Shown here: positions 1 through 11,805 of the stretch, one piece after another
Numbering within the stretch: position 1 is the first letter of the stretch
Layout: the number at the start of each line of letters is the position of its first letter
Assembly: GCF_003952505.1 (NCBI RefSeq)
Contig: NZ_CP034450.1
Location: 5,022,001 to 5,086,000 of the forward strand
From: Mesorhizobium sp. M4B.F.Ca.ET.058.02.1.1
Lineage (GTDB): Bacteria; Pseudomonadota; Alphaproteobacteria; Rhizobiales; Rhizobiaceae
Direction: 5' to 3'
DNA: 64,000 nt
Made by a program: the position numbers and the translations under genes
The notes under the pieces: model-generated
Database searches by the model: none
The model's input: only the letters and a program-made list of their open reading frames with translations
What the model was told of the DNA's origin: nothing

Positions 1-61
1 GGAAATACGAAAAGGGAGTGCGACCCGGAAGCGGGCGACATTCCAGGGGAGCCACGGCAGT

Positions 62-964
62 ATGCAATACTTCGTCCAGCAGCTTATCAACGGGCTGACG
101 CTGGGATCGATCTATGGGCTGATCGCGATCGGCTACACGATGGTCTACGGCATCATCGGCATGATCAATTTCGCCCATGGCGACATCTTCATGGTCGGGG
201 CCTTCACCGCCCTCATCGTCTTCCTCATTCTCGGCGCGCTGTTTTATTCGGTGCCGGTCGTCATCGCGCTCCTGATCATGATGATCGTGGCGATGCTGTT
301 GACCAGTCTCTACAACTGGACGATCGAGAAGGTGGCTTACCGACCGCTGCGCGGATCGTTCCGGCTGGCGCCGCTGATCACCGCGATCGGCATGTCGATC
401 GCGCTGTCGAATTTCGTCCAGGTGACGCAAGGCCCACGCAACAAGCCGATCCCGCCGCTGGTCAGCCAGGTCTACACGTTCGCGGGCGTTAGCGTGTCGC
501 TGAAGCAGATCATTATCGTGCTGGTCACGGTGGTGCTGCTGGCGCTGTTCTGGTACCTGGTCAACAGGACGGCGCTGGGCCGGGCGCAGCGCGCCTGCGA
601 GCAGGACCGCAAGATGGCCGCGCTGCTCGGCATCGACGTCGACCGCACCATTTCGATCACCTTCATCATGGGCGCAGCCCTTGCTGCCGTCGCCGGCACG
701 CTTTTCCTGATGTATTACGGCGTTGTGGTGTTCTCGGACGGCTTCGTGCCCGGCGTGAAGGCCTTCACCGCGGCCGTGCTCGGCGGCATCGGCTCGTTGC
801 CCGGCGCCGTGCTCGGCGGCCTCTTGATCGGCTTCATCGAGAGCATGTGGTCGGCCTATTTCTCCATCGACTACAAGGACGTCGCCGCCTTCTCGATCCT
901 GGCGATCGTGCTGATCTTCCTGCCGTCCGGCATCCTGGGCCGGCCCGAAGTCGAAAAGGTCTGA
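62..964 (+). CDS. livH: Branched-chain amino acid ABC transporter permease LivH
   Basis: Inner-membrane permease of a high-affinity branched-chain (possibly broad-range, Bra-type) amino acid importer. The 300-residue product is almost entirely hydrophobic. It opens with the family pattern QQLINGLTLGSIYGLIAIGYT followed by NFAHGD near residue 38, and has the cytoplasmic EAA-type loop (ALGRAQRACEQDRKMAALLGI) near residues 172-193 that docks on the ATPases. A GGGGA-type ribosome site lies about 10 nt before the ATG. It is the first gene of livHMGF-DUF6867-livK. The order permease-permease-ATPase-ATPase-binding protein matches braDEFGC of Rhizobium leguminosarum. Ligand range cannot be told from the sequence. 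Confidence 0.95.
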   Translation: MQYFVQQLINGLTLGSIYGLIAIGYTMVYGIIGMINFAHGDIFMVGAFTALIVFLILGALFYSVPVVIALLIMMIVAMLLTSLYNWTIEKVAYRPLRGSFRLAPLITAIGMSIALSNFVQVTQGPRNKPIPPLVSQVYTFAGVSVSLKQIIIVLVTVVLLALFWYLVNRTALGRAQRACEQDRKMAALLGIDVDRTISITFIMGAALAAVAGTLFLMYYGVVVFSDGFVPGVKAFTAAVLGGIGSLPGAVLGGLLIGFIESMWSAYFSIDYKDVAAFSILAIVLIFLPSGILGRPEVEKV

Positions 965-968
965 GCTC

Positions 969-2564
969 ATGGCGGTCACAGTAAATCCGGAGCGCGACGC
1001 CGTCGCCACTCCCATCCAGCAGGCTTTCCGCGAAGCGCTCTATGCCGGCGCCATCGCTCTTGGGCTGTTCGTGCTGTTGATCGGTCTGAGGACCGACCAG
1101 AACATCTCCAACGAGCTGATCCTGGTGCAACGCTGGCGCCTGCTTGCCCTCGTGGTGATTCTCACCGCCGTCGGACGCTTCCTCTACATCGCCTATGTCC
1201 AGCCCTTCGTGGCCGGCCTGAAAGTCGCGGATGTCGATACCGGTTTGATGCCGTCCAGCTTGGCGACGCGATTTTTCAAATTGTCGTATTTCATTGCCGC
1301 CATCGTGCTAGCGGCTGTGCTGCTTGTGTTGGCCGGCTCCCTTGATGGGTTGCTGGGGCCGGATCTTGCCGGCTATGCACGGTTCTTGCGGGCGCTTGCC
1401 ATCATCTATGCGTTAGCTTCGGTGCTGTTCTATTTCCGCAGTTTCATTCAAGCCCACTTCTCCGTATTGGGCGTTAGTGCGCTGGCGCTCTATCCGATTA
1501 TCGTTGTCCTAGCGCTTGCGCTGTACACTGGGTCGATGGCCGGTGGATTCCAAGGCTCGCTAAAATGGGTCGACAATTTCGGTATCCAGATCCTGATCTA
1601 TGTGATGCTGGCCTGGGGGTTGAACATCGTTGTCGGCCTGGCTGGCCTGCTCGATCTCGGCTACGTCGCCTTCTACGCGGTCGGCGCCTACGCCTATGCG
1701 CTGCTCGGCACGCATTTCGGCCTGTCGTTCTGGATACTGTTGCCGGCCGCCGGCTGCATGGCCGCCTTCTGGGGTGTCATGCTCGGCTTCCCGGTGCTGC
1801 GGCTGCGCGGCGACTATCTGGCGATCGTGACGCTAGCCTTCGGCGAGATCATCCGCCTGGTGCTGATCAACTGGCGTGAGGTGACCAACGGCTCGGCCGG
1901 CATTTCCGGCATTCCGAAAGTCTCCTTCTTCGGCCTGATGTCGTTCAACGTCTCGGATCCGAACTACATCGGCAAGGTATTGGACATCGCCGCTTCGAGC
2001 GCCTATTACAAAATCTTCCTCTATTACCTGATCCTGCTGCTCTGCCTGCTCACCGCCTTCGTCACCGTGAGGCTGCGCCGCCTGCCGGTCGGCCGCGCCT
2101 GGGAAGCGCTGCGCGAGGACGAGATCGCCTGCCGCTCGCTTGGCATCAACACCACCACGACCAAGCTGACCGCGTTTGCCACCGGCGCCATGTTCGGCGG
2201 CTTCGCCGGCTCGTTCTTCGCCGCGCGGCAAGGGTTCGTCAGCCCGGAATCCTTCGTCTTCCTGGAATCGGCGATTGTCCTTGCGATCGTCGTGCTCGGC
2301 GGCATGGGTTCGCTGGGCGGCATCGCGGTGGCGGCGCTTGTGATGATCGGCGGCACCGAAGCGCTGCGCGAACTCGATTTCCTAAAGCGAATTTTCGGTC
2401 CCGATTTCACACCGGAACTCTACCGCATGCTTTTGTTCGGCATGGCCATGGTCATCGTCATGCTTTGGAAGCCGCGCGGCTTCGTCGGCAGTCGCGAGCC
2501 GACAGCCTTCCTCAAGGAGCGAAGAGCCGTCTCAGGCTCCTTCACCAAGGAGGGCCACGGCTGA
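969..2564 (+). CDS. livM: Branched-chain amino acid ABC transporter permease LivM, long form
   Basis: Second membrane subunit of the importer. At 531 residues it is longer than most LivM proteins (about 300-430). The canonical permease part begins near residue 200 (GLNIVVGLAGLLDLGYVAFYAVGAYA) and ends with the EAA loop (VGRAWEALREDEIACRSLGI, near residues 375-395). The first ~190 residues form an extra hydrophobic N-terminal region with several predicted membrane segments. Part of that extension (about 1230-1560) has a less GC-biased third position than its surroundings. It starts 4 nt after livH and its TGA overlaps the livG ATG by one base, so translational coupling is likely. Confidence 0.93.
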   Translation: MAVTVNPERDAVATPIQQAFREALYAGAIALGLFVLLIGLRTDQNISNELILVQRWRLLALVVILTAVGRFLYIAYVQPFVAGLKVADVDTGLMPSSLATRFFKLSYFIAAIVLAAVLLVLAGSLDGLLGPDLAGYARFLRALAIIYALASVLFYFRSFIQAHFSVLGVSALALYPIIVVLALALYTGSMAGGFQGSLKWVDNFGIQILIYVMLAWGLNIVVGLAGLLDLGYVAFYAVGAYAYALLGTHFGLSFWILLPAAGCMAAFWGVMLGFPVLRLRGDYLAIVTLAFGEIIRLVLINWREVTNGSAGISGIPKVSFFGLMSFNVSDPNYIGKVLDIAASSAYYKIFLYYLILLLCLLTAFVTVRLRRLPVGRAWEALREDEIACRSLGINTTTTKLTAFATGAMFGGFAGSFFAARQGFVSPESFVFLESAIVLAIVVLGGMGSLGGIAVAALVMIGGTEALRELDFLKRIFGPDFTPELYRMLLFGMAMVIVMLWKPRGFVGSREPTAFLKERRAVSGSFTKEGHG

Positions 2565-3664
2565 TGAACGCGACCCCATCCTCGAACGAGTTCATCCTGC
2601 AGGTCGAGCATCTGTCGATGAAGTTCGGCGGCCTCATCGCCATCGGCGACCTGTCCTTCCAGGCCAGGCGGGGCGAGATCACGGCGCTGATCGGCCCCAA
2701 CGGCGCCGGCAAGACCACGGTGTTCAACTGCATCACCGGCTTCTACAAGCCGTCGGAAGGCATGATCACGCTGAACCGCAGTGACGGCTCGAGCTACCTG
2801 CTCGAACGCCTGCCGAACCACGAGATCCCGGCGCGCGCCAAGGTGGCGCGCACCTTCCAGAACATCCGCCTGTTCTCGGGCATGACCTTGCTGGAGAACC
2901 TGCTGGTCGCGCAGCACAACAAGCTGATGAAGGCGTCGGGCTATACGATGCTCGGCCTGTTCGGCTTCTCGAGCTACCGCAAGGCGTCGGCCGAATCGAT
3001 CGACCTGGCCAAGCACTGGCTGGAGAAGGCCAACCTGGTCGACCGCGCCGACGATCCGGCGGGCGACCTGCCCTATGGTGCGCAGCGGCGCCTGGAGATC
3101 GCGCGCGCCATGTGCACGGGCCCCGAGCTTCTGTGCCTCGACGAGCCGGCCGCCGGCCTCAATCCGAAGGAGTCGGCGGCGCTCAACGATCTCCTGATGG
3201 ACATCAAGAAAAGCACCTCGATCCTGCTGATCGAGCACGACATGTCGGTGGTCATGCAGATCTCCGACCATGTGGTGGTGCTCGAATATGGCCGCAAGAT
3301 CTCGGACGGCAATCCACAGTCGGTCAGGACCGACCCGCGCGTCATCGCCGCCTATCTCGGCGTCGACGACGAGGAGGTCGAGACGGTGCTGACCGAGGTC
3401 GGCGACGAGGATGTCATCGAACAGCTCGATACCGGCCCCGACGCCGCGCACGGCCCGGGTAGCTCATCTTCCTTTCTCGCCGGACCGGTGACCGATACGA
3501 TCGGCCACAGCGAGGGCGAGCGCGTCACGGTCTCGAAGGGCGCCTCCAAGGCAGAACAGGTCGATGCAAAGGCCAACGCCCAGCCAAGAAAGCCGTCGGC
3601 GCGGGCCACGGCCAAGCCGACCGGAAAATCCCCGACAGCCAAGCCGCGCGGAGGGCGTAAATAA
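2564..3664 (+). CDS. livG: Branched-chain amino acid ABC transporter ATPase LivG with long C-terminal tail
   Basis: ATPase subunit of the importer. Walker A is GPNGAGKT (residues 44-51). The signature region is YGAQRRLEIARA rather than LSGGQ, as is usual for LivG, and Walker B is LLCLDEP. The ATG at 2564 overlaps the livM stop (TGATG) and is preceded by AAGGAGGG. An in-frame ATG at 2465 lies inside livM and is rejected. The ABC domain ends near residue 258 (AAYLGV). It is followed by ~105 extra residues, first acidic (DDEEVETVLTEVGDEDV), then low-complexity and rich in Lys, Ala and Pro. Normal LivG proteins are ~255 aa, so this tail is unusual. Confidence 0.93.
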   Translation: MNATPSSNEFILQVEHLSMKFGGLIAIGDLSFQARRGEITALIGPNGAGKTTVFNCITGFYKPSEGMITLNRSDGSSYLLERLPNHEIPARAKVARTFQNIRLFSGMTLLENLLVAQHNKLMKASGYTMLGLFGFSSYRKASAESIDLAKHWLEKANLVDRADDPAGDLPYGAQRRLEIARAMCTGPELLCLDEPAAGLNPKESAALNDLLMDIKKSTSILLIEHDMSVVMQISDHVVVLEYGRKISDGNPQSVRTDPRVIAAYLGVDDEEVETVLTEVGDEDVIEQLDTGPDAAHGPGSSSSFLAGPVTDTIGHSEGERVTVSKGASKAEQVDAKANAQPRKPSARATAKPTGKSPTAKPRGGRK

Positions 3665-4392
3665 TGGCCGGCACAACGCTGCTCGACATCAAGGGCGTCG
3701 AGACCTACTACGGCAACATCCGGGCGCTGAACGGTGTCAACGTGCAGGTCAACGAGGGCGAGGTGGTGGCGCTTATCGGCGCCAACGGCGCCGGCAAGTC
3801 GACGCTGATGATGACCATTTTCGGTGCTCCACGCGCTCGCGCGGGCACTATCACTTTTGCCGGTACCGACATCACACAGTTGCCGACGCACGAAATCGCC
3901 CGCATGCGCATCGCCCAGTCGCCGGAAGGACGCCGCATCTTCCCGCGCATGACAGTGATGGAAAACCTGCAGATGGGCGCCAGCCTCGACAACCTCAAAT
4001 ATTATGACGAGGACGTCGAGAAGGTGTTCACGCTGTTCCCGCGCCTCAAGGAGCGTATCGCCCAGCGTGGCGGCACGCTGTCGGGCGGCGAACAGCAGAT
4101 GCTGTCGATCGGACGTGCGCTGATGGCGCGCCCGAAGCTGCTTCTGCTCGACGAGCCATCGCTCGGCCTCGCGCCGCTGATCGTCAAGCAGATCTTCGAC
4201 GCCATCCGCGAGCTGAACCGCACCCAAGGCTTGACCGTGTTTCTGGTCGAGCAGAACGCATTCGGCGCGCTGAAGCTCGCCAATCGTGGCTATGTCATGG
4301 TGAACGGCAATGTGACGATGAGCGGCTCCGGCAAGGAACTGCTCGCCAATCCGGAAGTGCGCGCCGCCTATCTCGAAGGCGGCCACCACTGA
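3664..4392 (+). CDS. livF: Branched-chain amino acid ABC transporter ATPase LivF
   Basis: Second ATPase of the importer. At 242 aa it has the normal family length. Walker A is GANGAGKST, the signature LSGGEQQMLSIGRA, and Walker B LLLLDEPSLGLAP. LivF-type features are the early TYYGNI motif and the SPEGRRIFPRMTVMENL stretch. The ATG overlaps the livG TAA by one base (TAATG), so livG and livF are translationally coupled. The gene is followed by two intergenic palindromes before the DUF6867 gene. Confidence 0.95.
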   Translation: MAGTTLLDIKGVETYYGNIRALNGVNVQVNEGEVVALIGANGAGKSTLMMTIFGAPRARAGTITFAGTDITQLPTHEIARMRIAQSPEGRRIFPRMTVMENLQMGASLDNLKYYDEDVEKVFTLFPRLKERIAQRGGTLSGGEQQMLSIGRALMARPKLLLLDEPSLGLAPLIVKQIFDAIRELNRTQGLTVFLVEQNAFGALKLANRGYVMVNGNVTMSGSGKELLANPEVRAAYLEGGHH

Positions 4393-4394
4393 GT

Positions 4395-4489
4395 TTGGAG
4401 CGGAATGTGTGCGTCCGGTATTCCGCTCCAAGTTGTTTGATTGTCGCATGACCTTTGCCCGAAAAGTCTGCAACTTTTCGGGATCATGC
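4395..4489. repeat. Two adjacent intergenic palindromes (REP/RIME-like)
   Basis: The first is a perfect 12-bp inverted repeat, TTGGAGCGGAAT (4395-4406) with ATTCCGCTCCAA (4420-4431) and a 13-nt loop. The second is a nested palindrome with outer arms GCATGA (4446-4451) / TCATGC (4484-4489) and inner arms CCCGAAAAGT (4458-4467) / ACTTTTCGGG (4473-4482). This GCATGA...CGAAAA...TTTTCGG...TCATGC pattern is a common dispersed repeat in rhizobial genomes. A related sequence lies near 30343-30378 and a degenerate one near 16631-16668. In this position the hairpins could stabilise the upstream liv mRNA. Confidence 0.75.
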
Positions 4490-4504
4490 TAGGGAGACTT
4501 CATC

Positions 4505-4852
4505 ATGCAGGGCATTCTCTACGAGGAACCCTCGATCTTCCAGTTCTTCTTCGTCACCTGCCTGCTCGGCGGCTGGGCCGCCTGGATGACCGGCAAGGCC
4601 AGCGCGCAGACATGGCGCAGCTTCTTCCAGCTCTTCCTCTACATGCTCGGACTGGGCATCGGCATCAGGTTCATCCATCACGCGCTGTTCGACGGCACGA
4701 TGTTCTCGCTGCATTACTATATCGTCGACACCATCGTGCTGATGATACTGGGCTTCGTCGGCTATCAATACACGCGTACCAACCAGATGGTGACGCAGTA
4801 TAATTGGCTCTACGAAAGAGCCTCGCTATTGAGCTGGAAGCCGAAAGGCTGA
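4505..4852 (+). CDS. DUF6867-type small membrane protein in the liv operon
   Basis: A 115-residue protein with about three hydrophobic segments: residues 12-30 (FQFFFVTCLLGGWAAWMTG), 40-55 and 72-90. It ends in a basic, aromatic tail (NWLYERASLLSWKPKG). I recall this as the DUF6867 family, found beside branched-chain amino acid transporter genes in Rhizobiales. That recall is the basis of the name. AGGGAGA precedes the ATG. Its place between livF and livK suggests a role with the importer, but no biochemical function is known to me. Confidence 0.75.
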   Translation: MQGILYEEPSIFQFFFVTCLLGGWAAWMTGKASAQTWRSFFQLFLYMLGLGIGIRFIHHALFDGTMFSLHYYIVDTIVLMILGFVGYQYTRTNQMVTQYNWLYERASLLSWKPKG

Positions 4853-4888
4853 CGTTCATGATTAACGTCGTCTCGGGGATGAAACGGC

Positions 4889-4918
4889 GTGACAAGTGCC
4901 TGAAAATCGGCAAACTAT
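4889..4918 (+). promoter_or_regulatory. Candidate sigma-70 promoter of livK
   Basis: GTGACA (4889-4894) and AACTAT (4913-4918) are separated by 18 nt and lie about 70 nt before livK. Between this site and the gene, GGGTGGGC near 4933 and GCCCACTCC near 4965 could pair. A separate livK promoter would allow the binding protein to be made in excess over the membrane parts, as is common for ABC importers. The match to consensus is modest. Confidence 0.35.
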
Positions 4919-4989
4919 GCTTTCTGCGATAAGGGTGGGCATCGCATGAAAGTATCATCCACGCCCACTCCGTAAATGGGAGCGTTTAT

Positions 4990-6108
4990 ATGAAAAAGTC
5001 ACTCTTGTCCGCCGTGGCTCTGACCGCGCTCGTCGCGTTCAGCGGTAGCGCGTGGGCTGACATCCTGATCGGCGTCGCCGGTCCGATCACCGGCCCGAAC
5101 GCCGCCTTTGGCGCGCAGCTGCAGAAGGGCGCCGAGCAGGCCGCCGCCGACATCAACGCGGCGGGCGGCATCAACGGCCAGCAGATCAAGCTCGAGATCG
5201 GCGACGACGTGTCGGATCCGAAGCAGGGCATCTCGGTCGCCAACAAGTTCGTCGCCGACGGCGTCAAGTATGTTGTCGGTCACTTCAACTCGGGCGTCAC
5301 CATCCCGGCCTCGGAAGTCTATGCCGAGAACGGCATCCTGGTGATCACGCCTTCGGCCACCAACCCGCAGCTGACCGAGCGCGGCCTGTGGAACACCTTC
5401 CGCACCTGCGGACGCGACGACCAGCAGGGCAAGGTCGCCGGCGACTATCTCGCCAAGAACTTCAAGGACGCCAAGATCGCCGTCATCCACGACAAGACGC
5501 CTTACGGCCAGGGCCTCGCCGACGAAACCAAGAAGGCGCTCAACGGCAACGGCGTCACCGAAGCCCTCTATGAAGGCATCAATGTCGGCGACAAGGACTT
5601 CTCGGCCCTCATCGCCAAGATGAAGGAAGCCGGCGTCTCGGTCGTCTATTATGGCGGCCTGCACACCGAAGCGGGCCTGATCATGCGCCAGCTCGCCGAC
5701 CAGGGCCTCAAGGCCCAGTTCATGTCGGGCGACGGCATCGTGTCGAACGAGCTCGCCTCCATCGCCGGCGACGCCGTCAACGGCACGCTGATGACGTTCG
5801 CTCCGGATCCGCGCAAGAACCCGAACGCCAAGGAACTCGTCGAGAAGTTCCGCGCCGCCGGTTTCGAGCCTGAAGCCTATACGCTCTACTCCTACGCCGC
5901 TCTGCAGATCGTCGCCGCCGCCGCCGCCAAGGTCGGCTCCGCCGACGACGCGCAGAAGGTCGCGGAAGAGATCAAGAAGAGCGGCCCGTGGAAGACCGCG
6001 ATCGGCGACATCGGCTATGATGCCAAGGGCGACATCACCCGCCCCGACTACGTGCTGTACACCTGGAAGAAGGGTGACGACGGCAAGTACACCTACTTCG
6101 AGCAATAA
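4990..6108 (+). CDS. livK: Branched-chain amino acid ABC transporter periplasmic binding protein
   Basis: Periplasmic ligand-binding component (LivK/BraC type, 372 aa). A clear signal peptide covers residues 1-23 (KKS start, hydrophobic core, cleavage after GSAWA). The mature protein begins [19 protein letters not shown], the usual start of type I periplasmic binding proteins, and has the ligand-site segment [20 protein letters not shown] lies 10 nt before the ATG. It is the last gene of the liv group and is followed by a strong terminator. Confidence 0.96.
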   Translation: MKKSLLSAVALTALVAFSGSAWADILIGVAGPITGPNAAFGAQLQKGAEQAAADINAAGGINGQQIKLEIGDDVSDPKQGISVANKFVADGVKYVVGHFNSGVTIPASEVYAENGILVITPSATNPQLTERGLWNTFRTCGRDDQQGKVAGDYLAKNFKDAKIAVIHDKTPYGQGLADETKKALNGNGVTEALYEGINVGDKDFSALIAKMKEAGVSVVYYGGLHTEAGLIMRQLADQGLKAQFMSGDGIVSNELASIAGDAVNGTLMTFAPDPRKNPNAKELVEKFRAAGFEPEAYTLYSYAALQIVAAAAAKVGSADDAQKVAEEIKKSGPWKTAIGDIGYDAKGDITRPDYVLYTWKKGDDGKYTYFEQ

Positions 6109-6131
6109 GCCGACGAACGTCTGAAATCCGG

Positions 6132-6167
6132 AAATGCCCGGCGCGAAAGCGCCGGGCATTTTTGTTT
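6132..6167 (+). terminator. Rho-independent terminator after livK
   Basis: A 13-bp perfect stem (6132-6144 with 6149-6161) has a GAAA tetraloop and is followed by TTTGTTTT. It lies 24 nt after the livK stop and closes the liv operon. Confidence 0.92.
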
Positions 6168-6214
6168 TGCGGGCCTTTCGTGCGCCGATTGGCGGCTCTG
6201 GCGCAAACAAACGA

Positions 6215-6230
6215 TTTAAATCGGTTTAGA
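6215..6230. promoter_or_regulatory. LacI-type dyad in the pyc promoter region
   Basis: TTTAAATC|GGTTTAGA is an imperfect dyad (6 of 8 positions symmetric) with the central CG typical of LacI/GalR operators. It overlaps a perfect 12-mer palindrome, CGATTTAAATCG (6212-6223). It lies 85 nt before the likely pyc start. In Sinorhizobium the LacI-family regulator PckR controls central carbon genes, so a PckR-like protein is a reasonable candidate, but that link is inference. Confidence 0.45.
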
Positions 6231-6315
6231 TGTCGCGCGATTTAGTTTGCGCTGCAGCATTTTCACGCTAATCATTGCGCCAGCCCCCATCCTCTCCGTC
6301 CCTGGAGCCCAGTCC

Positions 6316-9774
<3,459 letters not shown>

Positions 9775-9927
9775 CAATGATCGAGGCTGTGAATGGCGGC
9801 TGACAGCAGCCCTTCATGCCGCACCGATAATGTCTTGACCCGCCGCGCCTGCTCGGGCATCGAACCCGCTCCAATTTGCCGGCCGGCCTTCGCGAGTCGC
9901 CGGTAGCCAAACGACGCGGAGAGAAAA

Positions 9928-10188
9928 ATGGCCGACGATATCACCGAGACCAGCCAGACTGTTGCCGCCGGCCAGCTGCGTGCCTTCATCGAGCGCATCG
10001 AGCGGCTCGAGGAAGAGAAGAAGACGATTTCCGACGACATCAAGGACGTCTTCGCCGAGGCCAAGGGCACCGGCTTCGACACCAAGGCGATGCGCACCAT
10101 CGTCCGGCTGCGCAAGAAGGACCAGGCGGAGCGCCAGGAGGAAGAGTCCATCCTCGACCTCTACAAAGCCGCGCTCGGTATGGTCTGA
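9928..10188 (+). CDS. GapR-like DUF2312 nucleoid-associated protein
   Basis: An 86-residue, mostly helical protein that matches the DUF2312 family by eye: [20 protein letters not shown], then [26 protein letters not shown]. Its characterised member is Caulobacter GapR, a small DNA-binding protein that tracks overtwisted DNA ahead of replication and transcription. The coiled-coil segment spans about residues 16-45. A GGAGAG site precedes the ATG. It is monocistronic, 153 bp after pyc. Alphaproteobacteria often have more than one DUF2312 paralogue, so I leave the symbol blank. Confidence 0.88.
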   Translation: MADDITETSQTVAAGQLRAFIERIERLEEEKKTISDDIKDVFAEAKGTGFDTKAMRTIVRLRKKDQAERQEEESILDLYKAALGMV

Positions 10189-10307
10189 GACCGGCCCCGG
10201 TTCGCTTAGCAATTCTTTCGGACTGACGCAGGCGAGGCATCTGGAGCCTCGCCTCGTAGCTTGCACGCTTTAGCCTGGAGGCACTGCCGCGCGCGATAGC
10301 TGGCGGA

Positions 10308-10535
10308 GCGACCTCGGCTACGGACACGTCCAACACGGCCAAGAACGATGCGGCGTTCTATATCGATGCCTCGGCGTCCTATGATTTCGGCGCCATCGAC
10401 AAGAAATATGACGGCATCACGGCAGCCTTGCCTGTCCGCAACATCGCCAATGCCCGCGCGACAGTTTGCAACGAGGGCTATTGCTATCTCGGCCAGGTCC
10501 GCAACATGACGGCATCGCTGACATACCGCTGGTAG
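10308..10535 (+). pseudogene. C-terminal remnant of a TonB-dependent siderophore receptor
   Basis: One frame is open from 10260 to a TAG at 10533-10535 and has no start codon. Its end reads like the last ~75 residues of a TonB-dependent ferric-siderophore receptor: FYIDASASYDFG, then VRNIANARATVCNEGYCYLGQ, then a terminal SLTYRW, ending in the aromatic residue needed for outer-membrane insertion. The rest of the receptor (about 600 residues) is missing upstream, where the frame meets TAG at 10257 just 70 nt after the GapR-like gene. It is a decayed remnant left by a deletion. Confidence 0.8.
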
Positions 10536-10627
10536 TTTGCGGTGCCCTGACGGGGTGTGTCAGTTGCCTTCAGGCAGGGCGGTGTGATGTAAGACGGCCT
10601 CGTGGAGGCTGCAGCGAGCATCGGACC

Positions 10628-11074
10628 ATGAGCGAATTCGACTTTGGTGGCCGCCGCGCCTCGGAATTCCGCCAGCGCGGCTTCTGGACGCTGTTCGCCG
10701 AGCGGCATCCTGAGGAAAGGGCCACGCTGGCGCGCCGCGGACCCTGGTTCTGGCAGCGTGGTCTGCCGGATTTCGCACTGGTCCTTTCCATGTATGTCGC
10801 GCCGGCGCAGAACCATGTCGGCGTCTTCTTCGGCCGCAACGAGAAGTTCGGCGCCACCGAATCGTGGTCGCGGTTGAAGCCGTTCCAGCCGGCGATTGAA
10901 GGCAGGCTGAGACTCAGGCCCGAACAGAGTTGCGAGGGCCTCGGCATCAATTCGATGTGGCGGGTGAATTGCTATGCCGAGGACAATTGGCCGGCGATGG
11001 CCGACTGGCTGGTGACGGAATGCTCGCGCTTTGAGCAGGCCGTCGTCGTGGTGCTCGGGGAAACCCGGCCCTAG
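10628..11074 (+). CDS. Hypothetical protein, 148 aa
   Basis: Not recognised with certainty. The soluble product starts MSEFDFGGRRASEFRQRGFW and is rich in Trp (eight). It has alternating strand-like and helical segments (ALVLSMY, HVGVFFGRN, then DNWPAMADWLVTECSRFEQ). The pattern of an early FW helix, a central strand plus GRN, and a late W..M..WL helix faintly recalls DUF4268, but I would not assign it. The frame is open upstream to 10466. The ATG at 10628 is preferred because the upstream part overlaps the receptor remnant and is of low quality. Confidence 0.7.
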   Translation: MSEFDFGGRRASEFRQRGFWTLFAERHPEERATLARRGPWFWQRGLPDFALVLSMYVAPAQNHVGVFFGRNEKFGATESWSRLKPFQPAIEGRLRLRPEQSCEGLGINSMWRVNCYAEDNWPAMADWLVTECSRFEQAVVVVLGETRP

Positions 11075-11111
11075 GCCCGACGGTCGTTCGCTCTCCCCAC
11101 TTGCCTGCTGT

Positions 11112-11621
11112 TCAGTTTGGCCCGGACCCGTCGCGGCCGATTTCGTCCAGATGCTGCTGCAGCGCCAGTTTGTCGAGCGAACCCATCGGCAGGTTGGTGA
11201 ACACTGCGATACGGTTGCTCAGCATGCGATAGGCTTCGGCGAAGGCGAGATGCTGCTCGGCTTCGGTACCGGATGCCTTGGCGGGGTCCGGCACCGCCCA
11301 AAGCGCCGTCATCGGATGGCCGGGCCAGATCGGACAGCTTTCATTCGCCGTGTTGTCGCAGACGGTGAAGACGAAGTTCATCTCCGGCGCGTCAGGTCCG
11401 GAAAACTCCTCCCAGCCTTTCGACCGGGCGAAGGAGGTGTCGTATTTCAGGCTTTCCAGCAGCTGCAGCGCATAGGGGTTGACCGTTCCTTTCGGCTGCG
11501 AGCCGGCAGAATAGCCTTTGAAACGACCGGCGCCGACGCGGTTCAGGATGGCCTCCCCCATGATCGACCGGGCCGAGTTCGCATTGCAGAGAAAAAGCAC
11601 ATTGTAGACATGATCGCTCAA
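11112..11621 (-). CDS. arsC: Arsenate reductase, low-molecular-weight phosphatase type
   Basis: ArsC of the LMW-PTP-like fold, which reduces arsenate to arsenite using protein thiols. The catalytic loop is near the N-terminus (NVLFLCNANSARSI, CX5R), and AVPDPAKASGTEAE near residue 115 is the Asp-Pro loop. TTG at 11621 is chosen because GGAGGAG (11634-11628) sits 6 nt upstream and orthologues begin MSD.VYNVLFLC. An ATG at 11636 would add five residues but overlaps that ribosome site. The loop reads CNANSAR rather than the usual CTGNSAR. No arsR or arsB lies nearby, so it is an orphan. Confidence 0.88.
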   Translation of the reverse strand: MSDHVYNVLFLCNANSARSIMGEAILNRVGAGRFKGYSAGSQPKGTVNPYALQLLESLKYDTSFARSKGWEEFSGPDAPEMNFVFTVCDNTANESCPIWPGHPMTALWAVPDPAKASGTEAEQHLAFAEAYRMLSNRIAVFTNLPMGSLDKLALQQHLDEIGRDGSGPN

Positions 11622-11805
11622 TTTGAACTCCTCCATGCTGGCGCTGCAAAATGACTGACTGGCAATGCGGAACACAGGTTTCCGGCCCGCTTGAGCATAG
11701 ATGCCAGATTTCCGTGTCATATTCGCGTCACATGTTGCGGGGGCTTGCTTTGACGGCAGGCTCCGGCATTTTCGAAGCGGCATGATCGCAAGCGGAGCCC
11801 AAACG

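Noticed and set aside
4446..4489. Terminator of livF
   Set aside because: The hairpin lacks a following T-run and is a dispersed rhizobial palindrome. DUF6867 and livK continue on the same strand, so it is more likely an mRNA-stabilising repeat.
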